Shown: positions 1 through 13,535, counted from the first letter of the stretch. The stretch is DNA of 64,000 bases from Euonymus europaeus (GCA_963580455.1 OY756972.1:20165001-20229000); one strand, 5' to 3'. Translations and numbers: made by a program. Notes: generated by a model not told the origin, from the letters alone.

Positions 1-3000
1 GGATACTTGTTATTGTGGTCAAATTGAGAATGAAATGTGTAATGTGTTTCTTTTATATATTTTTATGTGACTCGTATTGAATTTGGAATATTTCAGCTTT
101 GACGAGGCTTTTGAAGATGTTGTCTATCCAGAAGGGGATGCAGATGCAGTTTCCCTTAGCAAAAGAGATGTTGACCTACTACAACCTGAAACATTTATCA
201 ATGACACTATCATTGACTTTTACATTAAGTAAGTACTTTGATTTCTGCTATACGTGATGTAACGGTTGTGAACGCATTTTTATCTTTAGACTTGCATTGG
301 ATCAAATGATCTCTTTTAGCTGTGGAGGTTGTAGAATTGATTTGACCATTCTCATGCTGTTTTAATCTAGAAGCTACCAAGTGAAGGACCACACACAAGC
401 TAATAACTAAAATAGGAGAAGTATTAAGAATGAGCTTTCCTGCTTTATTGTGTGCATAATTTTGACCATGCTCTATTGAGGGTTCACCGTTCATGTAAAA
501 TGATACGTATAAATTTGGTTGGCAGGTACTTGAAGAATCAGATCCCTGATGAGGAGAAACATAGGTTCCACTTTTTTAATAGTTTTTTCTTCAGGAAGCT
601 TGCTGATATGGACAAAGATCCATCTAATGCTTATGATGGGAAGGCAGCTTTCCTACGCGTTCGTAAATGGACAAGAAAAGTGGATATATTTGGAAAAGAT
701 TACGTCTTTATTCCCGTAAATTTCAAGTAATGAAATGTTCAATGGAACTTTGTTTCATTAAAAGGCTATCTTCACGCCATTGTAGCTAATTTGGATTTCT
801 TATTCGGTTACAGTCTTCACTGGAGTTTATTGGTTATATGTCATCCAGGTGATGTGGTTAACTTTAAAGGTATGTTATTGATAAAAGGGGTTTGTAGTTA
901 TTGTACAGTAGACTTTCAGATCAGTTTGGGAATCTCTCTATTATTCATATATGTTTGTTTTTTTAGCTGAAGGCTTAACCAAGTTAACTAGAATTCCCTG
1001 TATACTGCATATGGATTCCATCAAAGGAACACATGCTGGTCTGAAGAATCTCATTCAAAGGTACCCTTCAACCTTCTTAAGATTATATTGTATGTTGCAT
1101 TAGAAGAGACATGTATGCGGGCATGTAGGATTTTCTCTTCTCCTGGTAAGTGAAAGCAACGGAATTTTTGGGGAAGTTAGATTTCAAGCCTATGCCTGTT
1201 ATTTCCCTCAAAAACTATTGCGCACATTTCCTTTTTTGTTCGTATAAATGTTTCCTGCCATCTGTCTAATAATCCTTGCCCAATTCTGGGTAATTATTAT
1301 CATTTACAGCATATTGAAATACTGGACCACTAGCACATCAAATTACTAAATAGGTGCAAAACATATGTAGTTTTAATTAATGTAAAACTCTCCTTTGCGG
1401 TCAAATTGCTTTTTCCCTACAGTTTGGTGACTTAACTGGTTTCGTTTGCTTAAATTTTCCATATCCTTTGTTTTCATTTGTCAGATTTCGTACATTTGTG
1501 AAAGTTATCTGTTGATGAAAACTTTGTACCTTGAACTGACAGTTACTTGTGGGAAGAGTGGAAGGAGAAGCAAAAGGAGTCGTTAGAAGCTATATCTTCT
1601 AAATTCTTGAATTTACGCTTTGTCCCACTTGAGGTATATTCTCCAGTTCTGGCTAAATATGTCTACCTACTTTTGAGGGGAATTGGGGGAGTGGTGGACA
1701 AAATTCTGTAGCTGCATGTGTACTGTAAGAAGGAATGAGTGGAAGGTTTGATCTTAATGGTTTGTATGCATCACAGGCATGATTGGTTTCGTTTTTGAGT
1801 GTTTGTTATGAAAATTACTTCCTATAATAAAACCGGAAAATTTTGTTTTGCCAAGACAGCAACGGAGTATAATTTTGGAAATTTTGATTTTTTTTAGTTC
1901 TGTTTGGCTGGATTTTAGTGGTATATTCAGATACGTAGTAATAGTCTCAAATGCTCTAAAGATCAAATCCTGGTCATTAGTGTAATTAGAACTTAGAAGA
2001 CGGAAGTTCGGTTAGGACAGTCTGTGTTCATGTGATGTTTATTTTCACATGTACTTTCCCTTTTCATTTATTAGGTTGAAAAATGCAGCATAAATAGCAA
2101 TCTTGGTGATTTTTTGTAATTTTTAATATTCTGTTTTTGAGTAGTTTGGCGGCCTATTTTATTGCTCTCTCTCATTCACGTACACACAAATTTATGCCGT
2201 GCTACTTTTATGACGTTAAATTTGTGGTCCATGCAGCTGCCCCAGCAGGAAAATTCATTTGACTGTGGAGTTTTCTTGCTCCACTACTTAGAGCTCTTCT
2301 TGGCAGAAGCGCCTTCCAATTTCAGTCCTTTCAAAATAACCAAGTTCTCTAAATTTGTGAGTGGTTTTCTACGCATTCCGTAGCTCCCTTTCCCCTAATT
2401 TTTTAATGTCTTTGCCTTAGTGCATGTTTTAACTCAATCGTTATTCCTTTGATATATGTCTTATCTTTCTGTGGGATGTAAAATTGCAATCTATATAGTA
2501 TGCCTCTTAAAAATAGTTACTTTTTTATGTGAGATTTACAGCAAACATGCTAGTACTCCCAGTGACTCTCCTTGCACCCATTTTTATGTTTTCTGCAAAG
2601 TGGGTGGAGATTAATTGCAAATCAAGTGAAATACAAATTGCGGAAATTGAACCAAGGCTTTAACTTAAATGCTTAGAATATTCACTTCTGTTGGCTTGTG
2701 ATAACCAGTCATTCTGAATTTTATGTATTAATATTAATGCTCCTGCTATGAACTTTTAGGATGTGGCAGGGTAATGGTAATACATCAGTCTATATGGTAT
2801 TTTTCTATATATAATGACTTCCTTTTTTTTGACAGCTCACTGGTGATTGGTTTCCACCCGTTGAGGCTTCACTGAAGCGTACTTTTATCCAGAGATTGAT
2901 TTTTGGAATCTTAGAAAACCGTTCTCGGGAAGTCTCTTCTTCTGCGTGCAGTGGTGAGTCCTACCATCCTGAAGATTATGAGAGAGAAACTGGTGTGGAG

Positions 3001-4482
3001 TTGCTTTCAAAGAGGTGCAGTCCTGCATTAGACTGTAATGGTGATTTATCGGCTTCTCAATCCGACCAGGGGATTGGAATTACTCTCTTGGCAACATCTT
3101 CTTTGAGGAATTCTCACTGTTTTAATGATACAAACTTGGTTTTCCATGAGCTGCTTGAGCCAGGAACTAGTGCTGGATCATTACTTGCAGATTACCACTC
3201 CTTTGACCAGCCATCTTCTTACTACCGTCTTAATAGCACTATATCGTCATTAGAGGTATTGACAATGTTCCACTTGAGAGTATTCTTTTATTCTATTTGT
3301 GATATTATGTGACCTAGAAAACATTACCATATAGATTGGTACATGAACAGTATCTTTGCGGGGAACCTGGTTATGCCCGATCCATTGATGAAGGCTTTTT
3401 GAACAGTTTATTTGCACTGTTCTCTTTGAATAGTGATTGTTAGAAGGATAATTTAATTTCTTGCAATACCCTTTGCTTGTGAGAGCTGTTTTAGGGTTAT
3501 TAGTTTATTTTTTCGAGAAAATTGTGATCTCTCAATATCCCATATCAAGGCCATGAACCATTCTTGCCTTCCCATCCTTTCCTTCCTGACAATAAAAATT
3601 AATAGCATACTTCCATCGTAATACTATAGACAATTTTCTGGAAGTTGACAACAACATTTGCAATTTAATGAATTTGTTTTTGCTTTATCACAGGATAATC
3701 CAGAAACCAGAGAGCAGTTTGCTTATTTGCCTTCTGGAGGGACTCCTTTTCAGCAAATCACAACTGCAACAACGCCTCAAGGTAGTGCCATTCCATATTC
3801 ATTCCGGGGTTTTAGAGCAGAGGGTTCTTGGAACACAGGATTTCCGGCAGAAGGAGCACAAGACCGTGTTGATTCATCCCCAGAAACATCTCCCGAAGCA
3901 AAAGATGATTTGGATGATGTTGGGATCATTGAGAATGGCCCTCTGGAGGAAGATGTGGGTGCCAATGAAAAGGAGGTAACTGATCAACAGTCTCCATCAG
4001 CAGAGAACATTGTGTTGACCTCTAGCAACATTCTGGATTCTTGTGTGGTTGGAGATTCTGAAGACCCCGATAAGATAGATGAGAGCATTGTGATTGAAGA
4101 TTCTCAAGACCCTGATAGGCTGCTCGACAGTAGCGTGGTTGAAGATTCTCAAGACCCTGATAAGATTCATGTGAGTATTGTCATTGAAGATTCTCAAGAC
4201 CCTGATAGGATGCTTGGTGGCAATGAAAATGGAAACCTCCCCTCCTGGGAAGTAAATGCGACTGCATTGCTTCTTCAAGACCCTAAGATCGCAGAAAAGA
4301 GATTGTATCAAGAGACTGACATGGTTGGCAGAATGCCGGTCCTATGTGGTGATGATATTCAAATTACTGAAAATGATGACGTAGAAGAATCAGATGGACA
4401 TGTGGCAAAGAAACTACGGCTTACATTTCCTGCTGAGGGGGAGGATTTAATAGCCAGAAGTCGGCCAAAGGACGATTGCTGA
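1..4482 (+). CDS. ULP2B: ULP2-type SUMO protease, 3' part (5' end outside window)
   Basis: This encodes a C48 cysteine protease that removes SUMO from nuclear proteins. Exons read from the sequence with GT..AG borders and matching phase: 97-228, 526-726, 814-869, 967-1060, 1543-1633, 2237-2356, 2836-3255 and 3694-4482 (TGA). The catalytic set is visible: His in LHWSLLVICHP (818-820), Asp in ILHMDSIKG, and Gln and Cys in QQENSFDCGVFLL (Cys codon 2264-2266). The long acidic C-terminal tail carries a fourfold hydrophobic-acidic repeat at 4042-4209. The N-terminal half lies before base 1. Family knowledge: plant ULP2-like proteases (Arabidopsis SPF1/ASP1, At1g09730, and SPF2) act in the nucleus and affect flowering and fertility. 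The length of the tail and the NET2 and SANT neighbours favour the SPF1/ULP2B branch. The family call is secure; the paralogue is inferred. Confidence 0.93.
4042..4209 (+). repeat. Fourfold SIM-like repeat in the SUMO protease tail
   Basis: Four in-frame copies of a short unit lie in the last exon. They read CVVGDSEDPD, SIVIEDSQDPD, SVVEDSQDPD and SIVIEDSQDPD, spaced 13-16 codons apart. Each has three or four beta-branched hydrophobic residues followed by an acidic-serine stretch, which is the layout of a SUMO-interacting motif. The DNA of units 2 to 4 is nearly identical, pointing to recent tandem duplication. Confidence 0.75.
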
Positions 4483-5100
4483 TTGTAAATTTTGTTCCAA
4501 GGTTGGCTTCAGGTCTTATTTTCCCATAAATCATAATCTGGAAAACCTTATAGGTTATTAATGTTCCATTTGTAGATACTGTCATGGCTCCAAATATACT
4601 TGTTTTGTTTACAATCATCCAGAAAGAGTTTTTGTTTTACTAAAAAAAATTAGTTAGTAAATTTTCTTTTCCGAGCGAAAAGAAGATTGTGGAGAACTAA
4701 AGCTTGGACGTCAAGGTTGTCAGTGGATCTAAGTGTATGTGTCGGCGTACTAAATTACAATTGATTGTAATCATTTTTATATATTAGTAATTACTCCATT
4801 TTTTTGTATTATAAAATATAATCCTTATTTTATCTTTAAGTTTATGTGTTATGTGAAGTGGAGGTCAGATGTGGATCATATTTTGAAGAAGTCAAGTAGG
4901 GCTGTTCGAACATAAATGACACAGATCATAATCAGACCGTTTGATCGATTTTCTAAAAAAATCCATATTTTTCATTAAAATTCACTGAAAAGTATTTAAA
5001 TAAAAGTATAGATAAGGTGGGTTAGGTCTAATGGTGATTGTGCTTCAAGTGCCTTATATTGCCATGATTGGGTGCATCACCAAATTCTCAAGTGGCCACC
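4483..5100. other. 3' flank of the SUMO protease, no gene seen
   Basis: AT-rich sequence follows the stop codon, with a likely 3'UTR to about 4800. I see no further coding signal or clear repeat. Confidence 0.5.
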
Positions 5101-5493
5101 TTAGAGCATATCCAAACCAGATGCAATCCGGCTTTAACCGTCAAAATGGCACCCCATCACTATTTTGAAGCACTTCAATAGATGTGTTATTCAAGGTGCT
5201 AAACCTTTCATGTTGAATTTATCACCTTGAGAGGAGAGAATGAGGAATTGTAAAATTTTGGAGGCAAAAATTATGGTTTTAAATAACAATATCTAGCATC
5301 CCTACATCATTTTGAAGGATACCAATGGAGGTGCTATCTTAAATGGGCTTGAGCCAAAAAAAATAATTTAGTGCTTCATTTTAGCATCTTATATTGGAAT
5401 AAATGAAATTTAGCATCCCTCAATTACACTATTTGAGGTGCTAAAATGAGATTTTAACATCTCATTTGAACACCTCCCTTTGGAATTGCTTTA
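5101..5493. mobile_element. Tourist-like MITE (PIF/Harbinger type)
   Basis: The left end reads TTAGAGCATATCCAAACC. The reverse complement of the right end reads TTAAAGCAATTCCAAAGG, so the ends form an imperfect inverted repeat. TTA trinucleotides at 5101-5103 and 5491-5493 could be the 3-bp target duplication of this superfamily. The interior of about 390 bp repeats 'gtgctaaa' and 'agcacct' style words and has no ORF. Plant PIF/Harbinger MITEs often begin GAGCATCTCCAA, which this resembles. Confidence 0.6.
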
Positions 5494-7320
5494 ACGGTCA
5501 CTTCATCCATTTTTGATAGAAATTGGATCGAAAGATTAACGTGGTCCATTACTTAAACTATAAAGACTTCTTTAAAAATAGAGGGACTTTTTTATTATTT
5601 ATCCTTTTTATACCAAGCAATTGTTTACTAAGGGTGTGTTTTATAAAATTAAAATCTAAAATCTGTCATTGACACGTGATGAGTCACGAGGACATCACAA
5701 GCAATTGTAAGAGGTGTGTTTGATAGTAGTGTATAAAATAATTTTCTATTCTTGAAAACAAAAATAGATGTAAAAATTAATTTGGTTGATAGTTTTCGTT
5801 CTTATTTTAGCTAATATTTGACCTATACTTCTTTTAAGACGAGACCATCAAACAACGACTCTCTCACTCCCCCTCTCACTCCCATATAAGCAACTCTCTT
5901 TGTCTCTGATTGATCTCGCTAAAATGAGAAATTTTCCAGGCATTCAAAATTCAAAGAGTAAGTAAATAGAACCAGTGGAGGATGCAGCTAGAGCGAGGGG
6001 TGAGATTATTTTTTTGTTTCTTATATTAGGACTACTATTAACAATTGAATCTATTTATATTTTGTCATGTTTATGTTTTTTGCTCGTCCTAAATTTTATC
6101 TTTTTTTTTAATTATTAATACTAGTTACTGCCTTTGAATCTCTCTAGTAGTCCTTTTCTTCTAAGAGCATGAAAAATGCTTCTTTTGATATTGAATTACA
6201 CTAGATGTAAGTATGAAGTAAAATTTGGGTTATTGAAATTTTTTAACTCTCACATAACCTTTGCCTCTGCTGATATAAAGTCTTTTATCTGCCCTTGCAT
6301 AGAATTTCTTATACTCGTTACACTGTTTGTCAGAACATACCACATCGATAAAATGACCAAGCAAAATGTTGATTATAACAAAAGCCTTCTCGCCCCTTTA
6401 ACGGGTTCTTTAAGGAGAGTTGGATAAGACCCAAATTATTTCATGGTAGGGATGTTTTAGGCTCTGTAACGACTCTACTCCATATGTTGGGCCTTAAACA
6501 AATATATTTAGTCCACACGTACGAGAGTGTCAAAATATTTTAAATCGGTCAAATGACAAAGCAAGGTGCTAGTTATAAACACAACCTTCCTCCCCTTAAC
6601 AGATTCTTTTAAGGGGTGTTTGATGAGATCTAAATTATTTCACTCTCGTTTTCCTTTTGACCCCAACTAGAGACAATGAAAATCCTCAACAAGACCCTTC
6701 ATGACTTGAATGGTCCTCTGACTTTCATTTGATTCCGATAACCAGCTTATATACCGTCCCTAGCTGCCAAGAGAAGACACTTTCAAACAATGGATTAATG
6801 TTGTTGTTGGCACTAAAATATATGTCATATTTCAATTTAGCCATCAAAAGTCAAAAAGTTACAAGTTGGTAATAGAAAGTGTAAATTTGTGTCAAATTAT
6901 AAACTCGAGCAGATTTGAGCACTTTGGGCTGCTTTTGACAAGTTCACCATTTTTCAGTTATCGATAGTAGCATTAACCTTTTGAACAATCAAGCTGCTTC
7001 CGAATAATTTGATTCAGGGAAGAGTTGAATGAGATGGATTTGGGGTTTGATTTGATTATTAGATTAAGTTTGGGTATATTTATTATGCTTCAAATATTCT
7101 TTAGAAGGATTTTTCTTTTTCAAAAATAACATCTGTCAAACGAATTTTTTATTTTTTTATTTTAAAGAATAATATTCAAGTTAGATAAATGAAATTATTT
7201 TTGACGCATTTTTATTTTTTAAATCTGTTTTTAAAATTTAAAATTATTTTTAGAAACTAAAAAAGGAATGTTTTTGACCAACACACCAGTCACTGCAGTA
7301 GAGAGAGGGAAATCAAAGCA
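5494..7320. other. Intergenic AT-rich DNA, possible decayed DNA element
   Basis: No gene is visible. A GGTGTGTTTGATAGT-like word near 5714 faces ACCAACACACC near 7280 in opposite orientation, and the intervening ends are rich in poly-A/T runs. This is typical of decayed hAT-type elements in plants, but I could not align long terminal repeats. Confidence 0.3.
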
Positions 7321-7386
7321 AATTCAAAAGGGTCGATATTCCAAGGAAGAGTAAAGAGTATCGCCTCCCCAACCTCCGGATCCCAG

Positions 7387-7474
7387 GTGAGATCGACCCT
7401 TCATGGCTTGATCCGATTCTTTTTTTTGAGAAAACCAAATTCCTAGTTATCTGATAATCGAACAATTCCTGCAG
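7387..7474 (+). other. Probable 5'UTR intron of the kinesin-4-like gene
   Basis: A good donor (CAG/GTGAGA) at 7387 and an acceptor (CCTGCAG) ending at 7474 lie just before the ATG at 7486. The transcript start is probably in the purine-rich leader near 7300. Confidence 0.5.
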
Positions 7475-7485
7475 CATCGCAGAAG

Positions 7486-10400
7486 ATGAAGACGGCGAAT
7501 CGTCGTTTGAAGCAGAAAAGCGGGACTAGTTCCCCTTCACGGATTGTTGATGACAATGGTAAATGCGAGAAGAGAATCAACGATTTGGAGATAGAAAACC
7601 AATCTCTTAAGGTACCAAAGTACTAGTTCTCTTATACATGATTTGGAGGGATTCGAAGGTTGTTTCGTTCGCATGTTAGGGTTAAGCCTTGATTGGAAAG
7701 AAATGTTGAAAGATTGAAATACAATTGAAAGCATTTGCATTGATTCGAATGTAGTTGAATGCAAACGAGGTTGATGCAACCTGTTTTCTTTCTTGAATTT
7801 CCCTGTTTCTTTTCCATCATTGAGTTTAGTAGAAGACAAGATTCACCTTTGCTTCTATTGACATGTAATTATTTTTTGGAACTGATCTCAGTCATGATTG
7901 TTACACTTTAATCTGTTTGTCGACTGTTAAGAGCCTATCAAAACTGTTGCGTTCAACTTTAGTAAATAGATGGGAAAATACCATGGTGGATGGGAAGATG
8001 AAAGAAGTTTGGATGAGTTACATTGTTTTAAGGCTTACAACTTATCTTTGAAACATGGGGAACAAAGTATTATATCGCCTGATGGTAGTTGAACTAAGTG
8101 ATATGTTGTATGTTATTACGTAGGCTTGTATGTCTAGAATTTGAAGTGAAAACATTGGTAAAAGTGTTTCTCTGTTATTAATTATGAGGTATGTGTTTAC
8201 TTAGTTTTCTCATGACTTTGCAGAAAGAAATTGAAGAACTGAGAAACAAACTGATCACTATTTCACCAAATTCTGACGGTATTTTTCAAAAGCCTACAGA
8301 AGATGATCCTCATAAACTGCATGCATTTGTAGAGCAGGTGGATTTTCATTCACATTATCATTGTTGTTGTTACATACAATATGTCAGTTTCATTAAGTAT
8401 ATTCATTCTTCTCAGGTTAAGGAGCTAAAGAAGAATGTAAATCCACAATCTCAACTCTCAATGAGTAAGAAAAAGAATGACAAGTCAGGAAATCAGTTTC
8501 AAAATGAGATTAAGAGATTGAAGGCTCAAAAGGTGGCACTTTGCTGTTAACAAAACTGTTTTTGACTCTCGAGTTATACCTTTTGTTTGCTTCTATTATT
8601 ATTTTCATCTTGTGTGCTTAGGTTCAACTTCTGTGCAAAATCAAGCTAGATTCCGTTCAGTTCAGGTTGTGTAAGGCTTCACTAGAAAAAGAAGTTATTC
8701 AGGTATCAACTTGCAATACATCATCATCTGTTAATTACTTAATTGGTTGTTTTCGCATTTTTATGTTACTTGTGCCAGATCACAATTCTTAGGAGCAGGT
8801 CTTTCGTTCTATTTCTAAAAAATAACAATTCTTCATCTGAATAATTCTATTTAAATGTTTGATGTTTCACATTAATATGTTTGGGGGCATGCTCAGGATT
8901 TTGTTTATTCTAGTCCCTATACTTGTGCAATCTGTGTAGTTGGGGCCTTGTCAGTTTTCCACTTTTCCTTATATACATGAGGTGATTGGTTTAAGATGTA
9001 GTTTTCTACTGCTACACATACATAATTACAACTTTGGAGTTGGAGTCAGCATTGGTAATCAATTCTCTAAACTTCTTAAAACATCCTAGGAGTTTCAATA
9101 GATTAATAAAAAATGTACTTTCAGTGTACAAGCCTACAAGGTTTGAGTACATCTTGTATGTTCTGACCCCGTCCACTGTGAGAGCCTTGTGCACGAGAAT
9201 TTTTTACCTTTTTTTTATATGTAGAATTAATTATGATCTTTGACTATTTCTCCAGCTTGTTATTTTCGCTGGAGTAAATTATGGATTCTTATTTTATGTA
9301 ATTTTGCATTTTAATATGGAATTCTCATCATGCTAGATATTGAGTATCTGTGTTATAATGCGCTCTGTGTCAACAGCTTAAGAAGGGGCAGAGGAGGAAC
9401 GAGTATGAGATGCGTAAACTTTTAGCTTTGAATGAGAGGCAGAGGCTGGTAAGCTGGTGTTCTTTTCTAGTTTCAGTTGTCCTCCTTGATTCTTTTAAGT
9501 TTTGAGATACATCTTCTCATCAACAGTTTTTACCATCATTACTTATTCACCTTTAAGGATTAACTGATGGAGGATTTATCTTTCTTTTATTTTCCAATAC
9601 TTGAATATCAGGTATTACAACGCAAGACAGAAGAAGCTGCTCTGGCTGCCAAGCGTTTTAATGAGCTATTGGAATCTCGAAAGGCTTTTTTACACAAAAC
9701 ATTTGGTTGGCATCTCCTTCTTTAAGCATTTCATTTTTCTGTTCGTCTTTCATCACTATTATTATTGATTCTGTTAAATAAATATTAAATTGCATTCAGG
9801 TGCTCAAAATGGCATCAAGCCTGGAATTCAGGTATGTATAATCAGACGGGCCACTAAATAACTAAATATTTAGGACTCATTTTATGTTTGCCTTTCGAGT
9901 TTTTTCGTGCTGGTACTGGGAATCTGGCACAGTTAATAATACATTTTCTGAGTGAGAGATGGATGTCTAGAAGTCTATCTGGTTCCGGTCGGTTCCATGA
10001 TTGTCCAGACCTGCCTCTTGAATATTCTTTCCAGATTCTGAAACTTAGAAATATGAGCGATAAATGTTGTTTTAATGGGGTTCATGTGTCTGCTTCAAGG
10101 AGAAGAAGAGATGGACGGACTTTATTTGTAATGGTATATGTTACAGTTTTCAGTGTGGTTTTTCTGATTATGTATATGGTTGTGGGTAGTTACCGTTTGC
10201 AATCAGCATTTTTAACATTATATGTTGCAGTTTCAGTGTGTTTTTATGCAACTATACATATGTTGAATGTGGGTAGTTACCGTGTACAAATCAACAACAC
10301 TCGAACTGATTTATGCTTTCTACAGTGGATTGAGTAAGTTTGACAGTCTTCATGTATTTTTTTTTCACTCGCGATGGAAACGTGTTCAGGGAATTCAGCG

Positions 10401-12550
10401 GGAGCTTGAAGTAGCTACACGAGTGAATGAAATACGTGCTGATTATGAACGGCAAATGGAAGAGTAAGATGAACTAGATTTGTTCTTCCTATGGCTGAAT
10501 TGTTTATTATCTGAAAGGAGTTTAGTATTTACATTACAACTCTGGAAAAACTCATTCCTCAATCACTTTTCTCAGCTTGTTTCTGTTTGTTTTATGCATT
10601 CCTGAAACAAGTTCATTACAAAAAACGCAAAATTGGCTGGCAGCAATAGTTTTGAGTTGTGCTAGAAATTCCTTCATGTTTTCCCCCATTTATAGCATCT
10701 TGAATAGGATTCTTCTCCACGAGGCTGGCCTGGCACTATTACCAAAAGATGGTCCCTTTGATGATTTGGCATTGCATGAGCTCAATATCTATCTCTAGAA
10801 TTGGCGGAAGTCTTAGTTTTGTTACGATGATTGTGTAGATTGATTATCCAATGTTATAAAACCTGATATTTTAAGCAGAACTGTAATTCATTTTGACTCT
10901 TTAAAATGATACTTAGACAAGTATCCATGCTTGTGAGCCTGTCTATCCGATCTATTGACATGCGCCTGACTTGTTCTAGCAGACAGGTGGGTTGAGATGT
11001 CTACCTAGAATTTGCTTCCTTCAATTATCTAGTTCGAATGAATATGGAGTGCTAAATCTGCTAGTTCTGTTCACTGGATATTGATTTTCTGGACACTAGT
11101 GGCTTATAAAATTTTCATTTTCTGACATTCTGAATGGAGGCTGCACAAATTCGATAGTAGGTGAAGAAGTTTACCTAATTATCCCACCATTTAGGACCAA
11201 TGGAGGCATGTGTTTATTCACAATATGCAAAAGTGTTGCCAATAGGATGCATAATAACTTCTAGAATATTTCATTACGTACTTGCGCTGGTCAAATTGAC
11301 TTAACTTATGTACTGTGCTAGGATGGCTGAAGAGGTCAGAAAATTTGAGGAAGAAGCGGAGATGTTAAGGGAAGAGAATTTTAGGTGATTCACCGATTTT
11401 CTAACTGTTGGTGCTTTTCCTTTCCTTTTTATTGCAGTATTATAAGCTCACTAATGCTAAAAAAAATTTATCTAACCTTTTCTTCGGCCTCCCCCTTTTT
11501 TTTTGAAGGTGCCTGTTACAAGAAAAAGAAGTTGAGTGCAGAGTGAATGATTCAGAATTTAGAGACCTGAAAGAAGAAGTAAACAAATTAACTAGTTTAA
11601 TTAGTCATACAGAAATTCCAAAAGCCCGACATGTTTACATGCAGATGCCAGAGGTTAGTGCATTTGGCACCCTGCTTTTCTTTGATCTCCTTCAACTGTT
11701 CTTTTTAAAATCTACTGGCACAAAATCTTTGATTTGAGGAGAGCTTAAATGGCAGAACAGCCTGCCTATTTGAATGTACAATTTGTAATTCAGCCATGAA
11801 TTTTGGTTACCAGGTAGATCAATCCTCTCCTTCTCTTCAAAGTGGTCCCCACTCATTAGGTGTTGACTCCTCTGGATCAGAATATTCGGGAGTAGTCGTC
11901 GCTGTGTCAGACAAACCTAAACAAGGAGTATGCTGCTCTTGTAGTAAAAGATCTCTCTGCAAGACCACAAAATGTGGATGCCGGGCTGCTGGGGGCATCT
12001 GTGGGACATCTTGTGGCTGTGCAGCGTCTAGATGCGCCAACAGAGAAGTTATTTTGGCCAAAGCTGATGGATCATCACAACCGAAGATGGTGGAAAACTA
12101 TCCAGGCATCTTTGAGAGAGAGAATAGTTTTATTGCTTCTCAAGGTGCAATGCTACCTCTGAGCAAACCAGTTGAGAAGCCTGCTAAGATGAATGAGGAT
12201 TGTGGGCGAAGAAAGAATCCCTTACGTGACATTGGCAATACTATGGTATGCTTCATACCCTCATTCAGTTAACCTTTTTTTTTCAGCTAATGCGTTTCTT
12301 GTTGCTCAATCGAAAATGAACCGGCCCCGATCAGTCCCATGTGGCTCACCCCAAAAAGGTTGTGGAATAATTTGTTGGAAATTTTCTTCTGCTGTTTATT
12401 TATCACCAATCCTATTCTCTACAGATGAATACCAAACCTGTAAAGCCCAGCCGGAAAAACAATGGAAGGAAACCAGTTAAACAACTTGATGTGTCCTCAT
12501 CTTCAGAAAATACAGAAGGCCCAAAGAAAGCTGACAAGAGAGGAGCCTAG
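7486..12550 (+). CDS. Motor-less kinesin-4-like protein with CRC (Cys-rich) domain
   Basis: Twelve coding exons: 7486-7611, 8224-8337, 8416-8532, 8622-8702, 9377-9448, 9612-9705, 9800-9831, 10390-10463, 11322-11384, 11509-11653, 11814-12245 and 12425-12550. They sum to 1476 nt (491 aa) with all phases consistent. Residues 30-300 are heptad-rich coiled coil (EIEELRNKL, NEIKRLKAQKVQLL). A Cys-rich CRC/CXC block follows at about residues 345-385 (CCSCSKRSLC, CGCRAAGGICGTSCGC), as in the C-terminal tail of chromokinesin KIF4/KIN-4. A basic tail ends the protein. No motor domain precedes the ATG, which sits behind its own leader and UTR intron, so this is a stand-alone tail. From memory, Arabidopsis At5g33300 ('chromosome-associated kinesin-like') has the same layout. 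DNA or chromatin binding is inferred from the CRC domain, not shown. Confidence 0.85.
10135..10300 (+). repeat. Two-copy tandem repeat in an intron of the kinesin-4-like gene
   Basis: Two diverged copies, about 85 bp apart, share 'ttrcagttttcagtgtg' and 'gtgggtagttaccgt' blocks. They lie in the intron 9832-10389 and account for a 149-codon open frame there (9888-10337) that I do not consider coding. Confidence 0.5.
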
Positions 12551-13172
12551 CATACTCTTGAACTGAGGAAATCTACGGAGCCAGCAAATTAGAACAGTTA
12601 AGAGACAGAATCAAGCTCAGCCAGGTGAATTTTTGTGTAACTAAAGAAGTCCAGCTCTGAAATATAGAGAGTACGTGCTCCTATTGTGTTCATTCAAGAA
12701 GAAAACTCTAAAAACTTGGTAGGATGGTTGATCTTGTACTTAGAGGAATAATAACTTGTGGATTTTAAGATGGAATTTGTTCTGGCAGGCCAAGGTTTTG
12801 AACAACTTATAAGCCCATTGCTGTGGCCCAAGCTTTTTAATATTTTTAACTGTATAGGGTATGGTTGGAAAAAAAGGGTTTTGAGTTGGACACGATAAAG
12901 ATAAAATGTTTATGAAATATTTAAACTGATTTGGTATGCATTTTTTAAGTATTATTTTTTTTAATATTAAGGAGAGGGAATATTCGACACAAACACGGAG
13001 GTCTAGTGGGCTGGTGGGCTATACAAAGGGAGATAGTCTTCTCCCTTTTACAATTCTCACCATAATTGTGATAAATCTCACTTAAATTGGTAGAAGGGAA
13101 GACTCGAATACAAGACCTCTCACTTCCTACACAGTAAGAATATCAACTAAGCTACCACCTATTGATTATTTT
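12551..13172. other. 3' flank of the kinesin-4-like gene, no gene seen
   Basis: Probable 3'UTR to about 12850, then AT-rich DNA without coding signal. Confidence 0.4.
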
Positions 13173-13504
13173 TAATGCTGCGTTTGTTTGGAGGAAAATC
13201 AACATCTCATGAAAAATATATCTTAAAAAAAAAAATCATGGAAAACAACTAATTTCTAGTGTTTGGAAAAAAAATTGCTAATATTTTTCGCTATTTGGTG
13301 AAATTCTAGACCGTTAAATGTAAACTCAAAACAAACAATTTTTTAATTATGATGAAATTAATTTTTGTTTTGAAAACAAAAGATATATCGTTGGATTGTA
13401 AAATTGATCAAAGTATAATTATAATTTTTTCATATTTTTTTATAAAAAAATTTTGGACCTCAAAAGTTAGAACCTCATTTTAAGACTTCATTTTAGGACC
13501 TCAA

Positions 13505-13535
<31 letters not shown>

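Noticed and set aside
9888..10337. 149-codon ORF with hydrophobic stretches
   Set aside because: Lies in an intron of the kinesin-4-like gene and is made of a two-copy tandem repeat; the flanking exons splice in phase around it.
13512..13535. (TA)n tract as a regulatory site
   Set aside because: Simple microsatellite inside a MITE.
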